Shown here: piece after piece, positions 35,436-45,233 of the stretch
Layout of the letters: each line of letters starts with the position of its first letter
Position numbering within the stretch: position 1 is the first letter of the stretch
Assembly: GCF_030247185.1 (NCBI RefSeq)
Contig: NC_080572.1
Location: 98,505,198 to 98,569,197, forward strand
Length of the DNA: 64,000 nucleotides
From: Malaya genurostris
Taxonomy: Eukaryota > Arthropoda > Insecta > Diptera > Culicidae
Direction of reading: 5' to 3'
Made by a program: the position numbers and the translations under genes
The notes under the pieces: model-generated
The model's input: only the letters and a program-made list of their open reading frames with translations
What the model was told of the DNA's origin: nothing
The model's database searches: none

Positions 35436-37124
35436 TAGGACTCAACATTGTTAGTCCATATGAAAGAGCCGTTGCTGATAGCGTAGCTGAGGTTGACCAA
35501 TCAGACAGCTTAGTTCCTGAGGAAAGTAGAGTCACTGCGAATGAGCTGATGGCTTTTGTGAAAAATCCAAAAATATGAAGGCCCCCGGTTTCGACAACAC
35601 ATTCAACATTGAGCTGAAACATTTGAGTATTCGCTCATTTGTCTTCTTAGCTAAACTTTTTAACAGGTGCTGGGAGCTTGGTTACTTCCCTTCAATGTGG
35701 AAGTTAGCTAAAGTTATCCCAGTTTTGAAACCGGGGAAAGATCCTTCCTTTTCCAAGAGCTATCGGCCCATCAGCTTACTCTCTGCCCTATCCAAGCTGT
35801 TTGAAAAGTCAATACAAAGGCGAATTCTTGCTTTTGCAGATGAACAGGATATATTTCTGGAAGAACAGTTTGGGTTCCGGAAAGGAAGATCCACCATCCA
35901 CCAGCTCACAAGGGTTAACAACGTCATCCAGCAAAACAAATCAGTGTCCAAAACGACTGCCATGGCAATATTGGATATTGAAAAGGCATTCGATAATGTG
36001 TGGCACGATGGACTGGTGTTCAAACTGCATCGGTATAATTTTCCCATGTATCTTATTAAAATTATCAAAAATTATCTTGCAGATAGAGCATTCCAGGTTT
36101 CTCTGAATAATGCACTTTCAGAAAGATTTACTATTCCTGCTGGTGTACCCCAGGGAAGTATCCTAGGTCCCATTCTATACAACATTTTCACATCAGACAT
36201 CCCACCTCTTCCAGGTGGTGGTGTTCTGTCACAATTTGCTGATGATACTGCCATTCTTTACAAAGGTCGTGTCATTAATGCTCTGAAAAATAAACTACAG
36301 ACAGGTCTGGACGCTTTAACGGAATATTTTACAAGCTGGAAAATTGTGATCAATGCAGCAAAAACTCAGGTCATCTTGTTTCCACATTCAAGATCTCCAA
36401 AACTTGTTCCATCAGACGAATGCAGAATACGATTCGGTGATGAGGTCATTCAATGGTCCGATGAAGTTATCTATCTAGGACTCACCTTTGACAGACATCT
36501 GATATTCAGGTCACATGTTGACAAAATCGTTCAAAAATGTAGCATACTCATCAGGTCTCTGTATCCGCTGATTTGTAGAACATCTAAACTATGCCTGAAG
36601 AATCAGATGGCTGTCTATAAACAAATCATCTACCCCGCAATTGAATACGCAGTCCCTGTTTGGCGGGGTTGTGCACGAACACACAAACTTAGGCTTCAAC
36701 GCATTCAAAGTAAGATCTTAAAGATGATTCTAAATCTACCCCCTTGGACAAGGACTAGTGAAGTACATGAGATGGCCTCCCTGGATATACTAGAACAAAA
36801 ATTCGAACAATTCTGCACGAAATTTGAAGAGAGGTGCTCAATCTCTGAAATACAAATAATTCAAAATTTGTACGTATTAGGTTAGGGATAGTTATAAGTA
36901 GGTAGACATTTTATAAATAATTAAAATAAATATTATGATTAAACATTAGTATGTAAAACAAGAGTAACTAAAACACCTAATATTAATAACGAATCGTATG
37001 AACAACAAAGATGAAAGGCCAAAGGGTCAAAACACTTGTACTGTAAAATGTTGATGTAATACACAAAAATAAGATTAATAAACAGATATTTATGCAAAAA
37101 AAAAAAAAAATATTTACCCATTTA

Positions 37125-37638
37125 CCCACCGAGATATCACTTCCGGTAATTCTCTCAACGGGCGAGCACGTTGAATTGTGCTTGTGAGGTGAAAATTCAA
37201 GTATTTTGCGAGAAAGAAAGAGTTTTTATCCGTACTTTGACGACTTGACTTAGCCACACGGCGAGATTTTCGCTTGTAGTCCAGTGAAAAGAAAGTCTAT
37301 TGGACTATAAATGAAAATTAACTAGCAATATAGCCCAAGTTGCTGTGCTATCAATCGGCGTAATCTCAAGTAAAATGACGCCAACCAGAAGATAGAAGAA
37401 GAAACCGAGATATCGCAAATTCAAACAATACCCGAGATCCCCTTTACATGACCTACCTCAATAACTTCCTAACAGCCATAAACGTGCAAATCTAGTACCC
37501 TCTCTTTCTCTTGTCTGCAGTGGTCCTGCCCCAAACGAACTAAACACTTGTCAAGGTGAATTGCTGGAAACCATCCATAAATGTCACACCATCAAAGTAC
37601 ACCAAAAAGCATCAGAGTGTAGTATAGTCTCTTCCTCG
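37125..37638. repeat. diverged fragment related to the hAT interior
   Basis: 37165-37400 matches the reverse complement of the hAT interior at about 63040-63250 and 30820-31250: shared CCAGTGAAAAGAAA, AACTAGCAATATAGCCCAA and TGCTGTGCTATCAATCGG with many differences. It has no hAT termini nearby. The rest, up to the MITE target duplication CTTCCTCG (37631-37638), is unannotated. Confidence 0.65.
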
Positions 37639-37811
37639 CAGAGATGCCAGGTCTGCAGATTTGTCTGTAAATCTGCAGATTTGGGGTATAAGGCTGCAGA
37701 CATTTTTTTGTTGTGCAGACTTTTGAAATTCTCGCAGACTTTCGTCTATATTTACAGACTTTTGAAATTTCCGCGACCTTTTTTGTTTTGCTCGCCAAGA
37801 CAGTTTTGCGT

Positions 37812-38101
37812 TGTGGGGTTGTGAATACCTTCCTAAATATACCTAGACATTCGTTGGAAGCAAACTAGTCACAACAATACACCCCTGGAAATAACACGAG
37901 GTAGTTTGATGTTTTGTACCCATGGTAATGTGTTGTTTGTATCCATGGCGATACCACGCTTATTATTATTTAATCGTAGTAAGCGATCAACGAACTTACT
38001 CGTCCTCTTTCTTCTTTGGTCGCTTGAACAGGTAACACGCATTATCAAATTGTCTCAGCTTGGCTGGGTGATTCCAGACTCACAATAAAAGAAAACTCAC
38101 A
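37812..38101 (+). repeat. gypsy 5' LTR
   Basis: Begins TGTGGGGTTGTGAATACC and ends AGACTCACAATAAAAGAAAACTCACA, here split: AGACTCACAATAAAAG then AAAACTCACA. It contains an AATAAA signal near its end. The repeat at 56659-56948 matches it over its full length. Confidence 0.92.
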
Positions 38102-38102
38102 T

Positions 38103-38119
38103 TGGCGATCCTACCAGGA
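38103..38119 (+). other. candidate primer-binding site
   Basis: TGGCGATCCTACCAGGA starts one base after the 5' LTR, where an LTR element is primed by the 3' end of a tRNA (complement of ...CCA). The tRNA was not identified. Confidence 0.55.
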
Positions 38120-38832
38120 GTATTTTTTGTAGAAAAAAAACTCTAATTACCAGTTTAAAATTTTTTTTTCTTTAATCAAAAGGATATAAAAAGTTCTTAA
38201 CGATATAGAAAGGAATCACTCAGCACATGTTGCAACACCGAAAAGTACAATTTTTTTATGAAAAAAAAAAGGAATAACGCAAGCTAAAACAGTCGTTTTT
38301 GAAATTAGCAAATGTCTTGCTTCTCTTATTTTTCGATGTAATTAAGAGAGTGTGGAAAATGTTTACCTCAAATATAACGAAATGGGACGTTTCGTAGATT
38401 CTGAACGGTACGGGACGACTTCAGAAATTACGTGGATGTCAAATGATACTGTTTTAGTCGACTTACTGGGACAGATAAGTGAAGGTTATGTAGATAAACA
38501 GAATTGATTATATGCGGAACGGGAGGTTCGCAAAAACATTTTTTTTTGCTGAATGGTGCGGGACGACTTCAGCTGCAACATTTCAGGACGAAGTATATAT
38601 ATATAAATTAAAAAAAAAATGAGTACCTAGTTTGAGGTTTTCGAAACAACGAGCTGGATCGGCCGTTAAATAATTGAACTATGAGCTTTTCGGTATTGTT
38701 AAGCTAGTAATATCGCCATTATTGTTAAGAATCGGAATAATCTGATTACCGTGAAATAACTACGATTTTTTTTCCAATATGTCAAATTACAGTTGATATC
38801 GTTTTACCACCAATACGCTTATTTCCACCATA
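38120..38832 (+). other. gypsy leader (5' UTR)
   Basis: Roughly 700 bp with no long frame between the primer site and gag. It contains two related segments, CGGTACGGGACGACTTCAG (about 38404) and TGGTGCGGGACGACTTCAG (about 38556). They are possible structural or packaging repeats, which is inference. Confidence 0.5.
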
Positions 38833-40176
38833 ATGGCAAACGAAGGGAAATATGTGCGTCTAACCGAGAACGATGAGGCTACTGACAGAGAGTCGGTTAG
38901 CTCAACAAATTTAGTAGTTGATGAAAAATTAGACAGCACGAGTTTTGAGAGTACAGTTACTAATGGTAGTATTGACTCTAACTCGATTCACGATAAATCA
39001 GAATCATCAGCAGCATCATCAACAGAGTCTGAAAGTGATGACGAAGTTGAAAAAAACGATTCGGATCTAGTCCCCAAGAATAAAATTGACACGCTGGAGA
39101 GAATCGAACGCATGGAAAAAAATTTGGCCTCGTTAGTCCAGGCTTTAAGCAGATTTGACCGACCAGCAGTTTCAACTACCCCAGTTAATACTACGCAAAA
39201 TGTTGAAGCAGAATGGGATTCGACTTACAAGCATGTTGATAATATTCCAAGGCCTACTTCAACTGTTAGATGGGACCATATTAAACCATTTCCTAGTGGC
39301 GTAGCATCGAACAAATTGTGGGAATCGTGGAACAGGTATATGGAGAATTTTGAAATTGCAGCTTCATTAGGAAACGCTCATGATCCAGTTCAACGTACAC
39401 AGTTGTTATTTTTAACGATGGGGGAGCAACTCCAAGGAATTGTACGTGCTGCTAGGTTACGTCCAAAACTTAGTGAGCCAGATTGCTACTCAGTTTTTGT
39501 CAAAAACGTTCACGACTACTTACAGTCTAAGACAGACACGTCAGCGGAGCATGAGGCATTTTCTAACATGAAACAGAAACCTGAAGAGTCAGCCGTATCA
39601 TTCCATGCCAGATTAATGGAAAAAGTGAGATTGTGTGGGTATAGCCAAATGGATCAAGAACGCTTCGTGAGAGCCCAGTTATTGAAAGGATTGAAAAATA
39701 GAGAACTCGCGAAAGCTGCACGGACCTACGGCTATGTGACGAACTTCATTGTACAATCAGCCACAAGAGAGGAAGCCTACGAAGCGGAAGTATTGGACGA
39801 TATGAACACGTTAAATCGGGAAGCTGGCGTGTTGGCGATTCAGCATAGACATGTGCAGCGGTCGATACAGGGCAACCGAAAGCGTACACGAGAGGATGAC
39901 TATTACGACAATCGGCTAGCGAAACGGTATCGCAATACCGGAAGGCGTTTTCTGGGACAACGTTCACGTTGCTCTAGATGCAACCGTCCTGCTCATCCAA
40001 GAGGTCAAATTTGTCCAGCATTCAGCAAGCGGTGTAACACCTGTAACGAGATTGGACATTTTGCTGCTACATGTAGACGTAAACGAATAGACACGGTCGA
40101 GCATAAAGAAGTACAGTCTGCCTCTCCATCATGGAGTGAGGAGGAACCAGACGATAAAAAGGTAATTGACAGTTGA
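38833..40176 (+). CDS. gypsy Gag
   Basis: A 447-codon open frame. The N-terminus is acidic and Ser-rich (about residues 25-85). The middle resembles retrotransposon gag capsid sequence (DHIKPFPSGVASNKLWESW, QLLFLTMGEQLQGIVRAARL, EEAYEAEVLDDMN), and there are basic stretches near 345-385. A first Cys-rich finger CSRCNRPAHPRGQIC is followed by a CCHC knuckle CNTCNEIGHFAATC (about 395-425). Family role is assembly of the virus-like particle. The last four codons (VIDS) and the stop lie inside a GT..AG segment (40162-40260) that could be an intron; spliced RNA would continue from Lys443 into protease. Confidence 0.9.
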   Translation: MANEGKYVRLTENDEATDRESVSSTNLVVDEKLDSTSFESTVTNGSIDSNSIHDKSESSAASSTESESDDEVEKNDSDLVPKNKIDTLERIERMEKNLASLVQALSRFDRPAVSTTPVNTTQNVEAEWDSTYKHVDNIPRPTSTVRWDHIKPFPSGVASNKLWESWNRYMENFEIAASLGNAHDPVQRTQLLFLTMGEQLQGIVRAARLRPKLSEPDCYSVFVKNVHDYLQSKTDTSAEHEAFSNMKQKPEESAVSFHARLMEKVRLCGYSQMDQERFVRAQLLKGLKNRELAKAARTYGYVTNFIVQSATREEAYEAEVLDDMNTLNREAGVLAIQHRHVQRSIQGNRKRTREDDYYDNRLAKRYRNTGRRFLGQRSRCSRCNRPAHPRGQICPAFSKRCNTCNEIGHFAATCRRKRIDTVEHKEVQSASPSWSEEEPDDKKVIDS

Positions 40177-40260
40177 ATTAAAAAAAAAAGTTGTTAATAA
40201 ACAACGTTGCAGGAAAGTTGGTCACTAATTTAACATTTGTCTTCTGAACTTCCGTTCTAG
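40162..40260 (+). other. candidate intron between gag and pol
   Basis: The 5' site is AAG|GTAATT and the 3' site is TTCCGTTCTAG|GAAG, with CTAAT, a good insect branch-point match, about 34 bases before the 3' end. The segment is 99 bp, phase 0, and contains the gag stop codon and further stops. Removing it joins gag codon 443 directly to an open frame reading EVNTLFFEDVLVDC and then PITLMVDSG, the protease active site. The exon sense is thus preserved across the join. Splicing itself is not shown. Confidence 0.6.
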
Positions 40261-40663
40261 GAAGTAAATACCCTTTTTTTCGAAGATGTGTTAGTCGATT
40301 GTTCTGTCGGATTTTCTTCGCCCATTACATTGATGGTTGACTCGGGCTGATGTTAATGTAATAGGGGGACGTGATTGGAAAATGTTACAAAAAGAGTACA
40401 GTGCAGGAAAAGCAAAACTTGAACTGATAAAGCCATCAACAGACAAAATTTTACAAGGTTATGGATCTTGTAGCCCAATGTCGATAGAATGCGTGTTTCA
40501 AGCAAAGATTACAGTATCGAATGCTACCAAACCTATGATAACTGCAAAATTTTACGTAGTGAATGAAGGACGTCGTTCACTACTCGGCCGATGCACGGCA
40601 AGTGATTTAAAGTTACTTCAGGTTGGCTCAAATATCAACAATAGTGAAAAAAATTACCTATAG
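40261..40663 (+). pseudogene. gypsy aspartic protease region
   Basis: From 40261 the frame reads EVNTLFFEDV...PITLMVDSG, the retropepsin D-S/T-G site. Two bases are then missing, and the frame continues from 40337 as ADVNVIGGRDW..., ending with a LLGR-type motif (RRSLLGRCTASDLKLL) typical of the second half of retropepsins. One base is missing in the A run near 40648, after which the frame agrees again with the RT. The two losses sum to three bases, so the ancestral pol was one continuous frame with the segment after the candidate intron. Confidence 0.75.
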
Positions 40664-41915
40664 ATACTACTTTCCCGAAAATGCCAGGAGTTAAAGTCAA
40701 GTTTAGCGTAGACAAGTCAGTTGCTACAAGTAGAAATGCTTACTATAATGTCCCTGCTGCTTACCGTGAGGGCGCACGATGTAGATTGCAGGAAATGGAA
40801 TCTCGCGGCATTATTGAAAAAGTGCACAAAGCACCAGAATGGATCAGTGGAATGTCCGCAGTACCAAAGGGTAAGGACGATTTTCGACTGGTTGTTAATA
40901 TGAGAGGACCAAATAAACCAATCAAGAGAGAATACTACAGATTACCGTTGATAGAGGAAATGAAAGTTAAATTGTTTGGTGCCAGATATTTTTCGAAACT
41001 TGACCTACAAAATGCGTATTACCACCTGGAACTCAGTGAGGAGTCACGAGATCCCACGACATTTTTAACAGAAAGCGGCATGTTTCGATTCACCCGCCTT
41101 ATGTTCGGGGTGAATTGCGCTCCTGAAATATTTCGGAGAGAAATGGAACGAATCTTATGTCGTTTTCGCTTGATGCCAAACCTAACCCAGTTTTCACCCT
41201 AACTGCTGTCAAACCGTTTGTTTGAAGCTAGTTTCGAACCTAGTTTTAACGTTGTTGAACTGAAAATCGAGTCAGTTTCGAACCTGGTTGTTATATCAGG
41301 TTTGCTCAAACCCCCGTTGCTAAGTGCGAAATCAACACAGTTTCGTGAGAAGTGTTTGTTTGATGCTACCCTGGTTCAGTTTCAGTTTTCTCAAGCGAAA
41401 ACGACATTAGTTAACATAAAGAATGTTATTGTATACATAGACGACATATTGATTTTTGCTAGGACACTTGATGAGTTGCGTGAATCTGTGACGAAAGTTC
41501 TTAATATACTAGCGACTAATAATCTCACGATAAATAAAGCGAAGTGTGAGTTTGATAAGTCCAGCATTTGCTTTTTGGGTCATGAACTGGACGAAAACGG
41601 TTTCCACGTAGAAAAAGCCAAAATAAACAGCCTTTTGAATTTTCGGTCTCCATCCACAACTTCTGAATTAAGGAGCTTTTTGGGTTTAGCATCATATGTC
41701 AGCCCTTACATTCGTGGGTTTGCGGACATCAGTAGTGCATTGTGGGCCATTACTTCTAAGAATGCATGGACATGGGGCTCTCAACAGCAAAGGTCGTTCG
41801 AGGACATCAAAAAGCGTATTGCGCAATGCATCGTAACTCTTGGATTCTTCTCAGAGTATGAGAAGACTATCTTGTATACAGATGCTTCTCCCAAAGCTTG
41901 CACTTGTTCAAGAAG
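40664..41915 (+). pseudogene. gypsy reverse transcriptase, split by a MITE
   Basis: The first part (to 41157) has the palm entry RLQEMESRGIIEKVHKAPEW, FRLVVNMRGPNKPI, the D of FSKLDLQNAYYHLEL and FRFTRLMFGVNCAPEIFRREM. It stops at MERIL. The MITE 41158-41406 lies here. After it, the frame resumes with VNIKNVIVYIDDILIFA (catalytic YIDD), then CFLGHELDENGFHV, FLGLASYVSPYIRGF and the start of RNase H (ILYTDASPKA). MITE plus its duplication is 252 bp, a multiple of three, so the host frame is unchanged on the far side. About eight bases are missing near 41897. Confidence 0.85.
41158..41406 (+). mobile_element. MITE family M3, copy 1, inside the gypsy RT
   Basis: Termini are TGTCGTTTTCGCTTGA and its complement TCAAGCGAAAACGACA. 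The flanks are the 3-bp duplication TTA (41155-41157 and 41407-41409). Excising element plus one TTA restores codons ERIL|VNIKN of the RT. The other copy is 57944-58195 in reverse. A 3-bp duplication of the TWA type fits PIF/Harbinger, but the second copy has TGT, so the superfamily is tentative. Confidence 0.9.
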
Positions 41916-41975
41916 GTAAACTTGTGGTTTTTGTATTACAAACATATGTATTATATGGTTTTGTTACATTTTTAG
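41916..41975 (+). other. 60-bp intron-like insert in RNase H
   Basis: The segment begins GTAAAC and ends ACATTTTTAG. On one side the sense is LVQEG, on the other EKEKNRIISFASKAL once an A run is allowed one base of slippage. The segment thus interrupts an RNase H sequence exactly at a GT..AG boundary and is 60 bp, a common insect intron size. It could equally be a small insertion that happens to fit the rule. Confidence 0.4.
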
Positions 41976-42458
41976 GTGAAAAAGAAAAAAAATAGAATTA
42001 TCAGTTTTGCTTCAAAAGCTTTGACTGAAACTGAAAAAAGGTATCCTCAAAATCAAAGGGAAGCGTTGAGCGCTGTGTGGGCCGTAGAACATTTTGCATA
42101 TTTTTTGTTGGGAAGACGGTTTGTTCTTCGTACTGATGCTCAAGGTGTAGCATTCATTTTAAATCGCACGCGGGAAAACTCTAGGAGAGCTCTTACCAGG
42201 GCTGATGGCTGGGCGTTGAGGCTAAGCCCATATGATTATGACATCGAATACGTTCGTGGCACAGATAACATTGCCGACCCATCATCACGGTTATATAGTG
42301 GTAACGACGAGCCTTTCAACGAAGACATAAGCCCTTGGGAAGTGGCAGTACTAGAAGCAAACTCGGTTGGGTTTTTAACCGAAAAAGAGATTAAGGAAGA
42401 GACTTCCCACGATGATACTCTTCAAGAGGTTATACAATCATTGAAAACAAGAAAATAG
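41976..42458 (+). pseudogene. gypsy RNase H
   Basis: The frame reads IISFASKALTETEKRYPQNQREALSAVWAV in overlapping pieces (IISFASKALTETEKRY, QREALSAVWAVEHF), then FVLRTDAQGVAFILN and YDYDIEYVRGTDNIADPSSR. These are the expected RNase H blocks, with E and D residues present. An in-frame TAG at 42456-42458 separates it from the integrase, whose start continues in the same frame. The first catalytic segment (YTDAS) is on the other side of the 60-bp insert. Confidence 0.8.
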
Positions 42459-43214
42459 TCTATCAATGTTTCGAAATTTCGTGCATTAGAACAAAACTTA
42501 TATGTAAAAGATGGACTTGTTATAAAGACTGGGTGTGGCGTAATTCCAGAAAAGCTGCAGAAAAAAGCACTTGAGGTAGCTCATATGGGACATCCATCTG
42601 CATCAAAAATGAAGACAATATTACGATAGCGTGTTTGGTGGCCTGGAATGCGCAATAAATAGAAGACCAGAGAAAACCACGCCTATGCAGCGAATTTTTG
42701 CTCCCAAAGTTGTCTGGGATACTATTGCCTTAGACTTTAACGGTCCTTACGCTAGATTTGGTGGTATATCCATTCTCGTTATCGTAGACTATCGTTCTCG
42801 ATACTTGATGGCAAAACCTGTCAAAAGTACTACTTTTGAATATACCAAGAAAGTACTTGACGCTATTTTCGAAAAAGAAGGTTTCCCAAAAACTATTAAG
42901 ACCGACAACGGACCCCCTTTTAATGGAGAGGAATACCAAAATTATTGTGCTATGCGAGATATACAGACAATCTATTCTACTCCTTTGTTTCCGCAACAAA
43001 ATGGGTTGGTCGAGGGATACATGAAAATCATTAACAAAGCAATGAACTGGGCAGTTTTCAACAGCACGAACTTCATTGAAGAACTTCATGCTGCTATCCA
43101 AGCACATAACGCAGCTGTGCACCGTGTAACAAAAGTTGCACCAGAGGAAGTAATGACTGGTCGAAAGATCAAGCGAGGTCTTCCACTTTTCAAACACGAG
43201 AAGGTTCAAATAAA
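42459..43214 (+). pseudogene. gypsy integrase, N-terminal and catalytic part
   Basis: After the TAG the frame reads FRALEQNLYVKDGLV and HMGHPSASKMKTILR (the HH half of the zinc site), then a second TAG at about 42626. A short deletion removes the CC half, and the frame changes. From 42631 the catalytic core is open: D in IALDFNGPYARFGG, D in TIKTDNGPPFNGEE and E in PQQNGLVEGYMKI. The core breaks at KVQIN, where the I-like element inserted, and resumes at 49318. Confidence 0.85.
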
Positions 43215-43943
43215 TATCATTCAGTAATAGCCGTTCAACCGAGAAGGTTGTGTATAGAAGCGTACAGTTTAATAACGCTGGTTGGTTTACACGCTTTAAA
43301 TACGACAACGGTTGAACTACAGGTAGAAACCTGTTGGCAGCAGCCGTTAAAACGTATAGTCGTGCTGCATAAGAGAGCCCTAGTGCTGGGCCAAGCTGGT
43401 GAAGGAAACAACAAAGGGCGTTTCCCAAACTCTACCCAGGCCGCAATATACAGCCACAAGTGCTGAGCAGGAGAGTGCAAAGGCACATCGAAGAGGAAGA
43501 GTGCAAAGGCACATAGAAGCAGGAGAGTGCAAAGGCACACCGGTGCGAAGGCACTTCGGTGCAGAAGCATATCGGTGCGGAGCACTAGGAAGAAGGAGAC
43601 AAGACAACTCGGTCTTTCCACTGCCATACAACACGCAGGTATACACCGGTGACCTGCGCTGGTTACAGCTGGCGAAGACGAAAGCAAATCGGAATTCGAG
43701 TGGTGCTGGATGTCAGGTAGCAGTAGCATCACATCATATTCTATCGCTACAGTGAGCTTCAGCATTGTATCAACGTCCAGATACATCCAACAAGAACATC
43801 TAGAGCAACGAGGATCTACACGGCAGTGCAACGGAGATAGACAACAATTTCAAGGTAGAAGTTTTTTCTTTTCCTTTTGATTGAGTACTGTGTAGTGTTG
43901 GTTTCAAATTTTATTTTAAAGTTTAGTTAAAAATTTTAATGTA
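43215..43943 (+). other. 5' UTR / internal promoter region of the I-like element
   Basis: No long frame. At 43470-43590 a GC-richer block repeats GAGTGCAAAGGCACA three to four times, with variants such as CGGTGCGAAGGCACTTCGGT. It begins TATCATTCAGTAATAGCC. By family, the promoter is expected at the 5' end inside the transcribed region; the repeats may modulate it (inference). Confidence 0.6.
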
Positions 43944-45233
43944 ATGGATGAATCCATGGACGTAAATCCTAGCATGAATCCGATACCCCCACGAACGAAA
44001 AAATATCAGGAGAGCTCTTCTGGGCCTTGGATAGTCTTTTTTAGACGTATATCAAAGCCATTAAACATTTTTCAAATTAATAAAGGTTTGACATCACGAT
44101 ACTCTTCAATCAAAGAGATCATAAAAGTAAATAACGATAAAATTCGTGTTGTGGTAAATAATTTGAAACACGCGAATGATATTGTCTCTTCGGAACATTT
44201 CAATAAAGAGTATAAAGTTTACATACCCTCCAAAGATGTCGAAATTGACGGTGTTGTTACCGAAGCGAGTCTTTCGGTAGATGATTTACTCAAGCATGGT
44301 GTTGGTCGTTTCAAGAACTCTATGCTTGAGGGTGTGAAAATACTGGAGTGCAAACAACTGTACTCAGTAGTTCATGAAGAGGAAAAAAAAGTTTATCGCC
44401 CATCAGACTCGTTTCGAGTGACATTTGCCGGGTCTGCGTTGCCGTCCCATGTCTATGTCGATAAAATTCGCCTCCCTGTTCGGCTTTTTGTTCCAAATGT
44501 AATGAATTGTACGAACTGCAAAAAATTCGGCCACACAGCTACTTACTGTAATAATAAACCAAAATGTATTAAGTGTGAAGGGCCTCATAAAGATAATGAT
44601 TGCAACAAGGAAATTGAAAAATGTATTTATTGTGGGAATAGTCCTCATGATGATATTTCAGTATGCACTGCATTTAAAGTGCACAAAGACAAAATTAAGC
44701 TTTCTTTAAAAGCACGGTCTAAGCGCACATATGCAGAAATGCTTAAAACGGTCATTGATGTCCCCCCTTTGGAAACCGAAAACGGGTTTTCAAATCTAGA
44801 GGAACCAGAGGACTCTGACTCTGACGAAAATAGTGAAGGTAATTCGTTTATCACTACCCAAGGGTCAGTTAAGAGAAAGAAGTCTTCCTCCAAATTACCA
44901 AAAAAGACACCTAAAATTTCATCTTCAAAAAAAGATCCCCGTGTTAAACAAAAAAAGTCAAAACCAAAGACTGTGCCTCCTGGTTTGTCAAATTCACAAA
45001 CCAATCCAGGATCTAGTACAGAAAAAGATAATAATCCAGTGGGCTCCATTTCACAGCCACCAACAGGATTACTGAAGTTTTCGGAAATTGTTGAATGGAT
45101 TTTCTCAGCATTCAATATATCTGAACCCTTAAAGACCCTCATAATGGCATTCCTTCCAATAGCTAGAACCTTTTTGAAGCAGTTATCAGCTCAATGGCCA
45201 ATTGTCTCAGGTTTTGTATCTTTTGATGGATAA
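43944..45233 (+). CDS. I-like ORF1 protein (Gag-like)
   Basis: A complete 429-residue frame. After an N-terminal region (FFRRISKPLNIFQINKGLTS) and a middle part likely to fold as a Gag-type domain, three Cys/His fingers lie at about 190-245: CTNCKKFGHTATYC, CIKCEGPHKDNDC and CIYCGNSPHDDISVC. A basic, Ser/Lys-rich stretch (about 310-360) precedes a hydrophobic C-terminus. By family it binds element RNA and forms cytoplasmic particles. It overlaps ORF2 by 32 bases in another frame. No lesion is seen. Confidence 0.9.
   Translation: MDESMDVNPSMNPIPPRTKKYQESSSGPWIVFFRRISKPLNIFQINKGLTSRYSSIKEIIKVNNDKIRVVVNNLKHANDIVSSEHFNKEYKVYIPSKDVEIDGVVTEASLSVDDLLKHGVGRFKNSMLEGVKILECKQLYSVVHEEEKKVYRPSDSFRVTFAGSALPSHVYVDKIRLPVRLFVPNVMNCTNCKKFGHTATYCNNKPKCIKCEGPHKDNDCNKEIEKCIYCGNSPHDDISVCTAFKVHKDKIKLSLKARSKRTYAEMLKTVIDVPPLETENGFSNLEEPEDSDSDENSEGNSFITTQGSVKRKKSSSKLPKKTPKISSSKKDPRVKQKKSKPKTVPPGLSNSQTNPGSSTEKDNNPVGSISQPPTGLLKFSEIVEWIFSAFNISEPLKTLIMAFLPIARTFLKQLSAQWPIVSGFVSFDG

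Larger units (their letters stand above)
33753..36885 (+). pseudogene. Jockey ORF2 with its centre replaced
   Basis: The first ~60 codons (33753-33931) are the start of the endonuclease: VNWNACSLRSKTAEL and ILTETHL. Sequence then switches to the reversed Loa-like insert. Jockey sequence resumes at about 35436 (NIVSPYERAVADS). One base is missing near 35569, just before the open frame at 35575-36885 (436 codons). That frame is the RT: YRPISLLSALSKLFEKS, MAILDIEKAFDNVWHDGL, AGVPQGSILGPILYN, catalytic FADDTAILY, then a thumb and the C-terminal WRGCARTHKLRLQRIQSK. Most of the endonuclease and the inter-domain linker are missing, so the protein is inactive although the RT domain is well preserved. 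Confidence 0.88.
32505..37110 (+). mobile_element. Jockey-clade non-LTR retrotransposon, full-length ends
   Basis: TATTTACCCATTTA is duplicated on both sides (32491-32504 and 37111-37124), and a poly-A tail closes the element at 37096-37110. The 5' UTR is about 100 bp, then ORF1, ORF2 and a 3' UTR of about 210 bp ending TTATGCAAAAA. ORF1 and ORF2 overlap by 11 bases. The middle of ORF2 is replaced by a reversed Loa-like fragment (33932-35435). A 5'-truncated sister copy is at 3168-3650. Confidence 0.9.
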
